NCBI RefSeq assembly: GCF_051172195.1
Contig: NZ_JBPJAQ010000003.1
Span: 1 to 64,000 of the forward strand
Reading direction: 5' to 3'
DNA from: Paludibaculum fermentans_A
Lineage (GTDB): Bacteria > Acidobacteriota > Terriglobia > Bryobacterales > Bryobacteraceae
DNA length: 64,000 nucleotides
Made by a program: the position numbers and the translations under genes. Shown here piece after piece: positions 34,079 through 43,396 of this stretch. The notes under the pieces were generated by a model. That model was not told where the DNA came from and made no database searches. It worked only from the letters and a program-made list of their open reading frames with translations. Positions within the stretch are counted from its first letter, which is position 1; the number at the start of each line of letters is the position of its first letter.

Positions 34079-34603
34079 ATGATCGGACTCAGGCGCCGGA
34101 CTGTCAAGCTCGTCGATTTCGACCCTGAATGGACCGTGCTTGCCGGCGCCGCGTGCCTTGCCCTCCAAAACGAAGCCGGCGATCTATTCGTCGAGACCCA
34201 GCATGTTGGCAGTACGGCAATACCTGGCTTGCCCGCGAAGCCGGTCCTCGACCTGGCCGCGGCCGTCTTGACCTTCGACGTCCTTCCGGACCTCATCCCG
34301 CGGTTGGCGTCGATGGGCTATTGTTATCGCGGCCATCGCGCTGAGACGGGCGGCCATCTCTTCATCGTCGAATCCGCTCCAGACGTCCGGACCATTCACC
34401 TGCACGTCGTCCTCGGTGGCAGTAAGCAGTGGCGGGGCTACCTGGCCTTTCGCGATGCACTCCGCCGCCGGGTAGACCTTCGCCTTCGCTACGCGGAACT
34501 CAAGATCGCACTAGCCGCGCTTCACTCCGATGACACTGCGTCGTACACGGCGGGCAAAGCCGCGTTTATCCAGGAGGTACTCATCGGCGGGATTGGTGAT
34601 TGA
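34079..34603 (+). CDS. GrpB-family protein
   Basis: 174 residues. HVGSTAIPGLPAKPVLDLAAAV is the GrpB (PF04229) signature, a minimal nucleotidyltransferase-fold motif, with an LHVVL segment downstream. GrpB proteins are widespread; the role is unresolved. A possible hairpin (GATTGCGG 34613-34620 with CCGCAATC 34641-34648) lies at the convergent junction after it. Confidence 0.88.
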   Translation: MIGLRRRTVKLVDFDPEWTVLAGAACLALQNEAGDLFVETQHVGSTAIPGLPAKPVLDLAAAVLTFDVLPDLIPRLASMGYCYRGHRAETGGHLFIVESAPDVRTIHLHVVLGGSKQWRGYLAFRDALRRRVDLRLRYAELKIALAALHSDDTASYTAGKAAFIQEVLIGGIGD

Positions 34604-34632
34604 CTTGGGAGTGATTGCGGGGCCGGCAGCCG

Positions 34633-37600
34633 CTACCTGACCGCAATCGTCGCTCGTTCCGGACTCGACGCTGCACCCACCCGCAGCAAGACAGGCACAT
34701 CCGGACCCGGTTTCACATCCTCCGGGATTCGTAATTCCACCCGCAGGATGCCCTCCACCTGGCCGGAAACTGAGCACGTATCCACGACCACTGCCTCCAC
34801 TCCGTCCACCGCCGCGGTTAACTCCAGTATTGGTCTCTTCCGTCCGTCCCTGGTGATTGTTCCCGTCGAGCCCGCTGGTACCGTCTGCCCCAGACCCGTG
34901 GCCAGCACAGCGATCGTGGTGCCCCGGTCCGCCGGGTTTCCGGCACTGTTCCGGGAAGTGTCCTGATTCATGGCATCCGCCTGGCCTTGCCCCGAGCCGT
35001 CAGTGGTGAAGATGCCCGGCGCCGTTTGCGCGACCGGCATACTGCCCAGCACGGCACGCAGCCCCTGGAACTCCACTGCTACTTCGACGAACGGCCGGTC
35101 TTCGATCTCGTAAGGCACCACAGCCTGGATCTCCGATTGCGAAACGAAGAGCAGCGGAGCTGGAACGCCGTCGAACAACAGGCGGGCGCCGCCGGCTTCC
35201 TCAGGCAGTCTGCCCTCTTCGTCAGGGCTGGACGCAATTCCGCCCGCTGGTCCGAGATCCAGGCCCAGGACAGAAATCACTTCGCCGGCAGCCAGCGGCT
35301 GCACCGTCTGGGAAGCGCGATTGACGACCGTGAAGCCGAACGGAGGCGCTCCAGTCAGCCCGGGCAGTGTGGCCGGGGTGACATTCAGGGCAACAGGCAC
35401 ACTGGCTCCGTTCTGCGAACCAGAGGGCGCGGTGATCCGGATGGTTCCCGAGTATTCTCCGGGCGGCAGTGCCCGGGCATCCACCGCGACACAAATCTCC
35501 GCATACGACGCGCCCTGCACTTTCAGCCACATGTTGTCATCCGCCGTCGACGCGGTGGCCGTCGCGCCGACCGGCAGGCCGTTGCTGCTGATTTGAAGTT
35601 TGAAGCCCGGGCCGCACTCGCTTGCTGTTGCACCCCCACTGGGGATGGAGCTCCTCAGTGCCCCGGGCGAAACAGTCAGCGGTGGGGGATCCTGCCAGGC
35701 CACAAGCGTCACGGCAACCTGGGCGGGCGTGTACTCGGCGTGAGTTGTCGAGGACATTACGATGTTGCCTCGGTACACTCCGGCGGGCAGGGCAGTCGCG
35801 TCCGCCGCAATCAGGACCCCCTTCGCTCCAGTGGGGCCGGTGGCGAGCGCCGCACTGAGCCATTCGCCGCTGTCTTCGGTGTCGATGCTGACTTTGTCGG
35901 GTGGGTTGGGCCCTGTGCTGAGGAACCGTGTCGAGGGCATGCTGCTGCCCGCTTCGAGCCAGAACATCACCGGATTGCCGCCCGCACTCGTGGTGATCGC
36001 CGGCGTGACTGGCTGGGAAGGCAGATAGAGCCCCGCCAGCCTCGCGACCCCATTGGCTGGCCCCACGATCCGGACGTAGTTCAGCGCTGCGGAGAGGCCT
36101 TTGCGCAGCGCGGCGGGATTGGCGGTCACCGTGAGCGTCGCCGGTGTGGTCGCCTCCGTTGGAAAGATGGACAGCCATTCTCCATCCTTCTGCTCCTTCA
36201 GTATGCCGGCCGAGATCAGGGCCGGCGCCCCGCTGCTGGTGACCTTCAGTTCGACCGGCGCCGCGCCTGAACCATCGGCATTGGCCGTGAAGATCACGCT
36301 ACCCGCCGGCTTCACTGAGATGACGCTGGCCGCGACGCGTAGGATCACCGGTACTGCGAGCGGTGGATAACTGGAGCCGCTGGACGTGAAGTGGAGCGTT
36401 CCTGAGTATTCGCCGGGCGCAAGTCCCAACGAATTCAACCGCACACTGAACGGCGTGGGCTGGCAATTGGCGGAATCCCCGCACACCGTTGCGTGCTCGG
36501 GCGAGATGGATAGCCACGGACCCGCGTCATTGGTCGACACGGAGGCAGTCACCTGCACCGGCGATGCCGATGCCCGCACGTTCAGCGACAGGGCATTGGG
36601 CCGCGTCGGACCGACCGGCCACGCCACGCAGGCCGGGTCTTCGGTTACCTCCGCGGACATATCCTCGAAGCAAACCGGCTTGCCATCGGTCCAAGTGGCG
36701 TGCAGGACGGGCGCCACTGACCAGGCCGCCTGCGGAATCAATTCTCCCTCCAATCCACCCTCCTCTGGACCCGGAGCCCGGAGAGTCATCATCCTCACCG
36801 GCTTCGATGCGGAAAGCGTCAAGGCCCACGAGGGGGCAACGCGATTGGCCAGGGACACCGGCGGACCTGCCGCGATTTCTCCGGGCTCAAGCCGGCCGGT
36901 CGCGGTCGGATACTGCAGGTAAGCGCCTGCGCCGATGCGGGCTACGTAGGTAACATCGATGGCTTCTGTGGAGGCGTTCTGCACCATCGGCCATCCGCTG
37001 GCCAGCAGGGCCGTGCGCGATGGAAAGACCGGCTGGAACTCCGCGCCTGGAAAGCCCGTGCCGGCATGCCCGCGGAGGGAGGAGAAAAAGTCCGCCAGCG
37101 TCCCATCCGGATTGCGTGCCACCACCCGCTTGCCGGTCAAATCGGCTGGAGACGCCAGGGTCACCTCCATCGCCTTCGGCCCGTTGTATACAGCGGCCTC
37201 CACCACGGCCCCTTCGATTTCAATCGTGGTCTGCGCGGTGAAGCCCAGCCCCTCGATCCGCACCCGCGTCCCCGCGGGCAGCAGCCCGCCTCCAGGTGTC
37301 ACGGCCTCTATCACCAGGCTGCCGCCGACCCGCAATTGGCCGGGCTCCCCCTCCGGCAGATACTGATAACCCTGCACGTCCTTCCACGGTTTGCCGGCAA
37401 AGTTCGCCGTGATGGCAGTGCCGTCGCCCACCCTGGCGCTCACCAGTACAGGCACGGTGATCGTAAATGCAGGAACTCCGGGTAGCCGCCCAATGCCCCC
37501 CATGGGCGAACTGAAGAAGATCTCCACATGGTGGCCATCCAGGCGTGCCAGGCCCATCTGGTCCCCGTAGGCGCTGAACACGTCGACTGCAGCGGCGGGC

Positions 37601-37881
37601 CCGAACACAGCGGGGTCGAAGTCCACAGTCACGTGTCCGCTGGCGATGGGGTGGGGTGAGCGCAGTGCGAAGCGAATCTGGGCGAGCGCGCCGGCTGGCG
37701 TGTCTGGAACAGAGATCACAACCGGCAGGGGCGTCTGCGACACCTGTGCGGCCTGGGCCGGGATACAGCAAGATGGCAGGAAGATCGACAGGGTCAGGAG
37801 AATCGCAAAGCAATGCGCTCCCTGCTGCCGCAGGGGCAACGGGACCAGCCCGCTTGCCCGCCTGCGTAATTCAGCGGTCAC
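34633..37881 (-). CDS. Large secreted TIGR03437 (Solibacter C-terminal domain) protein
   Basis: 1082 residues from GTG 37881. The N-terminus is basic then hydrophobic (CFAILLTLSIFLPSCCIPAQA), a signal or lipoprotein-type leader. The body is repetitive beta-sandwich sequence with BACON-like segments (WLSISPEHATVCGDSANCQP; WLSAALATG; LPPGEYSGTIRITA). The C-terminal 200 residues (GEVISVLGLDLGPAGGI, VPYEIEDRPFVEV, APGIFTTDGSGQGQA, VLATGLGQTVPAGSTG) match TIGR03437, a domain expanded in Solibacter relatives. Probably exported carbohydrate-binding or adhesion protein. Confidence 0.88.
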   Translation of the reverse strand: MTAELRRRASGLVPLPLRQQGAHCFAILLTLSIFLPSCCIPAQAAQVSQTPLPVVISVPDTPAGALAQIRFALRSPHPIASGHVTVDFDPAVFGPAAAVDVFSAYGDQMGLARLDGHHVEIFFSSPMGGIGRLPGVPAFTITVPVLVSARVGDGTAITANFAGKPWKDVQGYQYLPEGEPGQLRVGGSLVIEAVTPGGGLLPAGTRVRIEGLGFTAQTTIEIEGAVVEAAVYNGPKAMEVTLASPADLTGKRVVARNPDGTLADFFSSLRGHAGTGFPGAEFQPVFPSRTALLASGWPMVQNASTEAIDVTYVARIGAGAYLQYPTATGRLEPGEIAAGPPVSLANRVAPSWALTLSASKPVRMMTLRAPGPEEGGLEGELIPQAAWSVAPVLHATWTDGKPVCFEDMSAEVTEDPACVAWPVGPTRPNALSLNVRASASPVQVTASVSTNDAGPWLSISPEHATVCGDSANCQPTPFSVRLNSLGLAPGEYSGTLHFTSSGSSYPPLAVPVILRVAASVISVKPAGSVIFTANADGSGAAPVELKVTSSGAPALISAGILKEQKDGEWLSIFPTEATTPATLTVTANPAALRKGLSAALNYVRIVGPANGVARLAGLYLPSQPVTPAITTSAGGNPVMFWLEAGSSMPSTRFLSTGPNPPDKVSIDTEDSGEWLSAALATGPTGAKGVLIAADATALPAGVYRGNIVMSSTTHAEYTPAQVAVTLVAWQDPPPLTVSPGALRSSIPSGGATASECGPGFKLQISSNGLPVGATATASTADDNMWLKVQGASYAEICVAVDARALPPGEYSGTIRITAPSGSQNGASVPVALNVTPATLPGLTGAPPFGFTVVNRASQTVQPLAAGEVISVLGLDLGPAGGIASSPDEEGRLPEEAGGARLLFDGVPAPLLFVSQSEIQAVVPYEIEDRPFVEVAVEFQGLRAVLGSMPVAQTAPGIFTTDGSGQGQADAMNQDTSRNSAGNPADRGTTIAVLATGLGQTVPAGSTGTITRDGRKRPILELTAAVDGVEAVVVDTCSVSGQVEGILRVELRIPEDVKPGPDVPVLLRVGAASSPERATIAVR

Positions 37882-38018
37882 CGTCCTAAATCATCTCACC
37901 ATTGGCCGTAATCCCAAAGTCCCGGCGCCCGTTTGGACGGAACATCCGCCCAAACGAGACGCTGGGGCCCGCGGCTCCCGCACCGGCGACTTCTGTCCTG
38001 CCTGTTCAGGCAGCCAGG

Positions 38019-38855
38019 TCACCAGCCGCGTGTGGCGATGACTTCCAGATACTCAGCATCGACACTGGTGGCTCCATCGACAGCCTTGTTGTGAGCCGTC
38101 CACAGTTGCACCAGTTCATTCCTCAGCGTCTTCTGCGCTTCCCCGTCCAACGACGCAAAGGCTCGCGTCATTGGTCCATAATGTTCGCGGAAGAACTCCA
38201 CCACCTGGGCCGGTGGGAAGGGATACTGGAACCGGTATTGATGGCGTGTGCAGGTCAGGCCGGTGGTCCCGTCCCCCAGACGCTCGCGCACCGTCGCCTC
38301 GTCGCCCCACAGTACGGGCGATGGCATACCCGACGGAGCGATGTGCCGGGCAATCGTCTTGAACATCTGGCCGACGAAGCCGCCGGGTGTCCAATTGGCC
38401 ATGGCGATGAGCCCGCCGGGCCGGCACACGCGGATCAGTTCGGCCGCCACGCGCTCCGGTCGCGGCGCGAACATGGCCCCGATCAGGCTCACGACGACAT
38501 CGAACTGCTCGTCGCGGTACGGCAGCGCCTCGGCATCGCCCTCTTCGAAGATCGCATCCAGGTCTTCTGCCATGGCGCGCAAATTGGCCTGCTCCAGCCA
38601 GTTCGTCGCAATGTCGCAACCGGTCACCTGCGCGCCGGCCCTGGCCGCAATCAGTGCCAGTTGGCCCGCTCCGCACCCGACGTCCAGCAGGCGCGCACCG
38701 GGCGCGACTCCCAACCGGCTGAAGAACTCCTCCGCGCCCTTCTGCATGAAGCGCGAGAAGACGTCATAGTTTCCGGTCATCCAGGTCGTCTTCAGCCGCG
38801 CCTTCAGCGCGTCGAACTCGGGACTGTTCTGTTGTTGTGTTGCTGTTGTGTGCAT
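38019..38855 (-). CDS. Class I SAM-dependent methyltransferase
   Basis: 278 residues. LLDVGCGAGQLALIAARAGA (SAM site), GDAEALPYRDEQFDVVVSLIGAMFAP and RVCRPGGLIAMANW are standard for Methyltransf_11/25 enzymes. No operon partner recognised; the haloperoxidase-like gene follows 30 bases upstream on the same strand and might be co-transcribed. Substrate unknown. Confidence 0.88.
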   Translation of the reverse strand: MHTTATQQQNSPEFDALKARLKTTWMTGNYDVFSRFMQKGAEEFFSRLGVAPGARLLDVGCGAGQLALIAARAGAQVTGCDIATNWLEQANLRAMAEDLDAIFEEGDAEALPYRDEQFDVVVSLIGAMFAPRPERVAAELIRVCRPGGLIAMANWTPGGFVGQMFKTIARHIAPSGMPSPVLWGDEATVRERLGDGTTGLTCTRHQYRFQYPFPPAQVVEFFREHYGPMTRAFASLDGEAQKTLRNELVQLWTAHNKAVDGATSVDAEYLEVIATRGW

Positions 38856-38885
38856 GATGTCTGTTTCTTCCTGGGTAAGATTCGT

Positions 38886-40262
38886 TTACTGCTGGGATCC
38901 GTCGTTCTCCGCCCACGCAATGAATTTGTGGGCGATGTTCCTGCCCAGCGTCACGCCGGCCTGGTTGTCCATTTCGAAATGGATGCCCGCCCAAATGCGC
39001 GAGTCACCCGCCTCTTTGCCCAGCGCCCGGATCGCCTGGGCCCTGTCCGGGAACAGATAAGCCAGCACTTCCGATCGAGCTGTCGAAAACGTGGAGTGGT
39101 TCGACGGATAAGACGGGAAGTTTGGCGCCGGAAACAGCGGAGCCAGCGAAGGATCCAACTGGGCCGGCCGCGGGTACCAGTAAGCAAACTTGCCATCCTG
39201 GCTGGCGATGAAAGCGTCGAACCCCACTGCGCCCAGCAGCGCATATGCGCGCGCCGCCTTGGGTGGATTCGACTCGAGCTTGTCCTCGAGAACCCAACGG
39301 CTCAATTGCGCGAAGGCCCACGGGAAGACACCCTCCGGAGTCTGCCAGTACAGCGCCCGGGCGTTGGTGCTCAGATTCGCCGACGTTAACGCCCGTGGGA
39401 AGTTCTTCACACCCGCCAGGTCCGCCTGCACTTCGGCTGACGTACAGGCCGGCGGCGGCTGGGGCCGGAACTCCGACGGAGTGCTCAGCAACAGCGGCTT
39501 CCAGTTCGCAGCCGCAATATTGGCGGGATTCGTCCCGGTCCAAAGACACGCACCCGTCGGCACCGTGCCCGACCACACCAGGTCCGATCCGTCCGCCCTG
39601 ATCTTGGCGATCACCTGCTCCGCCACGCGCATCCCCAACTCCCATCCGGCCAGATAGTCCGACGGGTACTCCACCCCGGCGTACAAACGGGACTTGCCCG
39701 CCTCCTCTGCCAGGCCATGAAAGTAGGCCGCTTCGGCCGGCACCAGGTACGCCATCACGCCTGCCGCTGCCGCCGCCGTTGCTGCATAATCGGACGGATA
39801 GGAAGGACTGTGTGGAACCGGGACCCGCGGCTGAATCGACGGGTCTACCTGCGACGGCCGTGCGCGTTGATACGCATACTTCGCATTCCACGCCGCCACC
39901 GTTGCATCGTAGATGGCCAGCGAAACATACGTATATGCATGCACCATCGACCGGCCCACGGGTTGGCCCGCGCTCTGCCTCTTCGTGATGAGATCCATCC
40001 AGCGGTAAGAGGCCGGCCCTGAATCCCAATACCGCATCTGCTCCACAATGCGCGGATCCGTCTCCTTCGAGACCTCACGCAGCCAGTCCAGCTCTCCACG
40101 CGACTCAGCGGCTTCCGGTGGCGCCGGCACTCCGTGATCATTGCCGGACGAAATCACCCACGTCTTCCACTGGCCTGCCTTGGACGCATCCTGCGCTTGG
40201 GCCGTGCCGGTGATGGTGCTGAGTACGCTCAATACGCATGGAATCCAAATTGTTCTATTCAT
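38886..40262 (-). CDS. Vanadium haloperoxidase-like / PAP2 phosphatase, secreted
   Basis: 458 residues from ATG 40262 (GAGGAGAGG lies upstream) with a signal peptide (MNRTIWIPCVLSVLSTITGTAQA). The PAP2-type signature is visible as YWYPRP, PSYPSNHST and GDSRIWAGIHFEMDN, which contribute the Lys/Arg, Ser-Asn-His and Arg/His ligands of vanadium haloperoxidases and acid phosphatases. The family is common in acidobacteria. Actual halide oxidation versus phosphatase activity cannot be judged by sequence. Confidence 0.85.
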   Translation of the reverse strand: MNRTIWIPCVLSVLSTITGTAQAQDASKAGQWKTWVISSGNDHGVPAPPEAAESRGELDWLREVSKETDPRIVEQMRYWDSGPASYRWMDLITKRQSAGQPVGRSMVHAYTYVSLAIYDATVAAWNAKYAYQRARPSQVDPSIQPRVPVPHSPSYPSDYAATAAAAAGVMAYLVPAEAAYFHGLAEEAGKSRLYAGVEYPSDYLAGWELGMRVAEQVIAKIRADGSDLVWSGTVPTGACLWTGTNPANIAAANWKPLLLSTPSEFRPQPPPACTSAEVQADLAGVKNFPRALTSANLSTNARALYWQTPEGVFPWAFAQLSRWVLEDKLESNPPKAARAYALLGAVGFDAFIASQDGKFAYWYPRPAQLDPSLAPLFPAPNFPSYPSNHSTFSTARSEVLAYLFPDRAQAIRALGKEAGDSRIWAGIHFEMDNQAGVTLGRNIAHKFIAWAENDGSQQ

Positions 40263-40779
40263 CGAAAACCTCTCCTCGTGTGTAATGAAGCCAGCATTCC
40301 TCCGAACGCTGGGTCTGCTGCTGGTGCCCAGGGGCGCAACACACGAGCGCCGGCCGCCGCGAAGCCGGCTCATGGCCGTTTCGGGACGCATCAGCGCCGC
40401 CTGCTGTTTTCACCCTCTGGAGATGAGAAACATGACGCGATCGCGGCCCGGGCGGGGGCCTCAGAAGATCGCGATATTATTCCCGGGCGTCAGGCCGCCC
40501 TGAAGGACCTGAATTCGCCCCGTATCCACTCCTGGCACACTCGAAGGTCCAGGCCTCACCCGGCATGCCGGCTCCAGCCGGATGCCATGGCTTCCGGCAA
40601 TGGATCATCGCCTCTGCCCAGGGGAAGTTGCCCGCTCTCGGTGCGCATGGATACAATTGTGCAGATTCGAACCGGATTCAACCATGCTCTGGCGTCGCCA
40701 GTTTTTGCTCGGGAATCCGAAGCCGGCGATTTGATTTGCCGATCATCCGCGCAATTTTGCAGAGAGTCCAGAGGGGATC
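40263..40779. other. Intergenic region between haloperoxidase and AraC genes
   Basis: About 515 bases between divergently transcribed genes. No convincing reading frame or repeat. The AraC gene has GAGGGG just upstream of its ATG. Promoters for both genes probably lie here. Confidence 0.45.
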
Positions 40780-41763
40780 ATGGACGCTTTCTCGGATATC
40801 CTGAGCGGGGTCAAACTGAACGGCGCATTGTATTTCAATGCCGAGTTCTCTGCCCCTTGGGGCGTCGACACGCCGGCCTCCCAGAACCTCTCCGCTATCC
40901 TCGCGCCCGGCACGCCCCATCTGGTCATCTATCACCTGGTGATCGAAGGCGAGGCGTTCGCCCATCTCGGTGGCTCCGCTCTCCCCCTGGTCGCTGGAGA
41001 CGTCGTCGTCTTCCCCCACGGCCACCCGCACATCCTCAGCAGTGAGCCGGAGTCCGGTGAAACCCGCGAAACCCCGGAAGTGCGACGCAAAGTGCTCTCC
41101 CGCGACCTCACCCGCCTGCAGGCCGGCGGTGGCGGCTCGCGTACCCGCCTCGTCTGCGGTTTCATGGGCTGCGACCCGCAACTCAGCCGGCCCATCCTCA
41201 GCGGCCTGCCGCCCATTCTGAAAGTCAACGTCCGCACCGGCTCCTCCGGCCGATGGCTGGAAAACTCCATCCTGCAACTCGTGGAGGAGGCCTCCTCCTC
41301 CAGGGTCGGCAGCGAGGCGATGCTCTCCAAACTCTCAGAGGCCCTCTTCGTCGACATCCTGCGCCGCTACATTGCGAGCCTGCCCGAGGAGCAGACCGGC
41401 TGGCTCTCCGGAGCGCGCGACCCCGTCGTCGGCCGCAGCCTCGGCCTCATGCACCGCCAGGCCCATCATCCCTGGACCATCGCCGATCTCGCCCGCGAAG
41501 TCGGCGTCTCCCGCTCCGCGCTCGTCGAGCGCTTCACCCGCTACCTCTCGGAACCGCCCATGACCTATCTCACCCGCTGGCGCCTGCAACTGGCCGCCCG
41601 CTCCCTCGTGCGCACCCCGAAAGGCGTAGCCGAAATCGCCGCCGAAGTCGGCTACGAATCAGAGGCCGCCTTCAATCGCGCCTTCAAACGCGAGTTCGGC
41701 CTGCCCCCGGCCCGCTACCGCCGGGAACGCCGCGTCGCCCTCGCTGACCAGCCCGCCGTCTGA
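40780..41763 (+). CDS. AraC-family regulator with cupin_6 N-terminal domain
   Basis: 327 residues. Cupin-like N-terminus (NAEFSAPWGVDTP; LVAGDVVVFPHGHPHIL) and C-terminal double helix-turn-helix (WTIADLAREVGVSRSALVERF; VAEIAAEVGYESEAAFNRAF). Same subgroup as the regulator at 20207 (shared EPPxTYLTRxRxQxAARxL segment). It probably controls one of its flanking genes. Confidence 0.9.
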   Translation: MDAFSDILSGVKLNGALYFNAEFSAPWGVDTPASQNLSAILAPGTPHLVIYHLVIEGEAFAHLGGSALPLVAGDVVVFPHGHPHILSSEPESGETRETPEVRRKVLSRDLTRLQAGGGGSRTRLVCGFMGCDPQLSRPILSGLPPILKVNVRTGSSGRWLENSILQLVEEASSSRVGSEAMLSKLSEALFVDILRRYIASLPEEQTGWLSGARDPVVGRSLGLMHRQAHHPWTIADLAREVGVSRSALVERFTRYLSEPPMTYLTRWRLQLAARSLVRTPKGVAEIAAEVGYESEAAFNRAFKREFGLPPARYRRERRVALADQPAV

Positions 41764-41797
41764 GGCCCGGCCAACAGGCCAGGTTCGCCCCAAGCCC

Positions 41798-42622
41798 TCA
41801 GATCCCCATAATCCGGCAGATCTCGCCCGTGCTCGCCACCTCGTCGACAAACCCGAACTGGCCTGTGGCCCGCACCGCGCTGGCCGTCTCGATCAGCGCC
41901 GTCATCGCCGCCCGCCACAGCGAAGTCGCCAGGCTGATCCGCTTCACGCCCGCCGCCGCCAGCTCTTCCACCGAAAACGACTGGCCCGGAATCCCCACCA
42001 TGAAGTTGAATGGCTTCGATAGCGCCGAGCACACCGTCCGCACCGCCGCCAGGTCCGGCAACCCCGGAGCAAACAGCACATCCGCCCCAGCCGCTTCAAA
42101 CGCCTGCAGCCGCCGCAGTGTCTCCTCCAGCTTCGGCTCCGCGAACAGCAGGTTGTGCGTGCGCGTCGTCAACACAAACGGGAAATCCAGCCCGCGAGCC
42201 GCTTCCACCGCCGCCGCCACGCGCTCCACCGCCAGCGAAAACTCATACAGCGGAGCCCCGGCCCGCCCTGTCGTGTCCTCAATCGTGCAACCGGCGACAC
42301 CCGCCTCCGCAGCCCGCCGGATCGTCTCCGCCACCACCTCCGGCGCGTCTCCGAACCCGTTTTCCAGGTCCGCCGAAACCGGCAGGTCCGTCGCCGCCGC
42401 AATCAGAGCCGCATGTGCCAGCGCTTCGTCCCGCGTGATGCCGCCATCCCGCCGGCCCAGCCCCACGGCGCACGCCGCGCTGGACGTCGCCAGGGCCGGA
42501 AAACCCAACCCAGCCAGCAGCCGCGCTGACCCGGCATCCCACGGATTCGGAATCACAAACGCCCCCGGCCCTTCGTGCAACGCCCGGAACTGGATCGCTT
42601 TTTCCCTCAGTGCCTCGCTCAT
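41798..42622 (-). CDS. Isocitrate lyase/PEP mutase family protein
   Basis: 274 residues from ATG 42622 (MSEALREKAIQFRALHEGPGAF). NPWDAGSARLL, then LPVSADLENGFG (metal-binding D-x-E-x-G), CTIEDTTGRAG and RTHNLLF match the small ICL/PEP-mutase superfamily, which includes PEP phosphonomutase and 2-methylisocitrate-lyase-like and oxaloacetate-decarboxylase-like members. The precise reaction is unassigned. It converges with the AraC gene by a 34-base gap. Confidence 0.87.
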   Translation of the reverse strand: MSEALREKAIQFRALHEGPGAFVIPNPWDAGSARLLAGLGFPALATSSAACAVGLGRRDGGITRDEALAHAALIAAATDLPVSADLENGFGDAPEVVAETIRRAAEAGVAGCTIEDTTGRAGAPLYEFSLAVERVAAAVEAARGLDFPFVLTTRTHNLLFAEPKLEETLRRLQAFEAAGADVLFAPGLPDLAAVRTVCSALSKPFNFMVGIPGQSFSVEELAAAGVKRISLATSLWRAAMTALIETASAVRATGQFGFVDEVASTGEICRIMGI

Positions 42623-42698
42623 GGATCGCCCTCTGAGGTCAACGTAACATTCCGCCCCCACCCGCTGCCCGACCCGCTCCGTTTCGTAAACTATTCAC

Positions 42699-43376
42699 AT
42701 GCTCCGCCCACTCCGGGCCCTCTCTGGGATCCTCGGGAAACGCCGCTTCGCCCGGCCCGCCCTCACCCTCGCGGCCATCGCCCTCATCTGGGCCATCTCC
42801 GCCTGGTGGATGGTGAACCGCAACGCCGCCGGCCGCACCTACACCGCCGCCGAAGCCATCCCGCCGCGCAGTGTCGCCCTCGTCCTGGGCTGCTCCCGGC
42901 AACTCCCCGACGGCCGCGCCAATGCCTTCTTCGCCCACCGCATCCAGGCCGCCGCCCAGCTCTACCACGCGGGCAAGGTCTCTTATTTCCTGGTCAGCGG
43001 CGACAAACACGGAGCCGTCTACGACGAACCCGCTGACATGCGCGACAGCCTCATCCGCGCCGGAGTCCCGGCCGATCGCATCTACCGCGACGACGCCGGC
43101 TTCTCCACCCGCGAATCCATCCTCCGGGCCCGTTGGATCTTCGGCCAGACCCGGCTCATCATCGTCTCCCAGGAGTTCCACAACCAGCGCGCCATCTGGC
43201 TCGCCCAGCGTCAGGGCATCGACGCCATCGGCTTCAACGCCGCCGAGGTCACCGTCTTCGGCAGCCTCCGCACCCGCTGGCGCGAAGTCCTCGCCCGCTC
43301 CGACCTCATGCTCGATCTCGCCGGAATCCGCACCCCGGCCCGGCCGCCGGGCGCGCCGCAGACGATCCCCATTTAG
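42699..43376 (+). CDS. SanA/YdcF-like (DUF218, ElyC-type) membrane-anchored protein
   Basis: 225 residues. One N-terminal membrane helix (PALTLAAIALIWAISAWWMV), then VALVLGCSRQLPDGRANAFFAHRIQAAAQL and YFLVSGDKHGAVYDE, which match the SanA subfamily of DUF218. SanA/ElyC proteins act at the envelope, in E. coli with vancomycin sensitivity or peptidoglycan/ECA metabolism. Reaction unknown. Confidence 0.87.
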   Translation: MLRPLRALSGILGKRRFARPALTLAAIALIWAISAWWMVNRNAAGRTYTAAEAIPPRSVALVLGCSRQLPDGRANAFFAHRIQAAAQLYHAGKVSYFLVSGDKHGAVYDEPADMRDSLIRAGVPADRIYRDDAGFSTRESILRARWIFGQTRLIIVSQEFHNQRAIWLAQRQGIDAIGFNAAEVTVFGSLRTRWREVLARSDLMLDLAGIRTPARPPGAPQTIPI

Positions 43377-43396
43377 CCCGGCGCGTGCCTCCGCCT

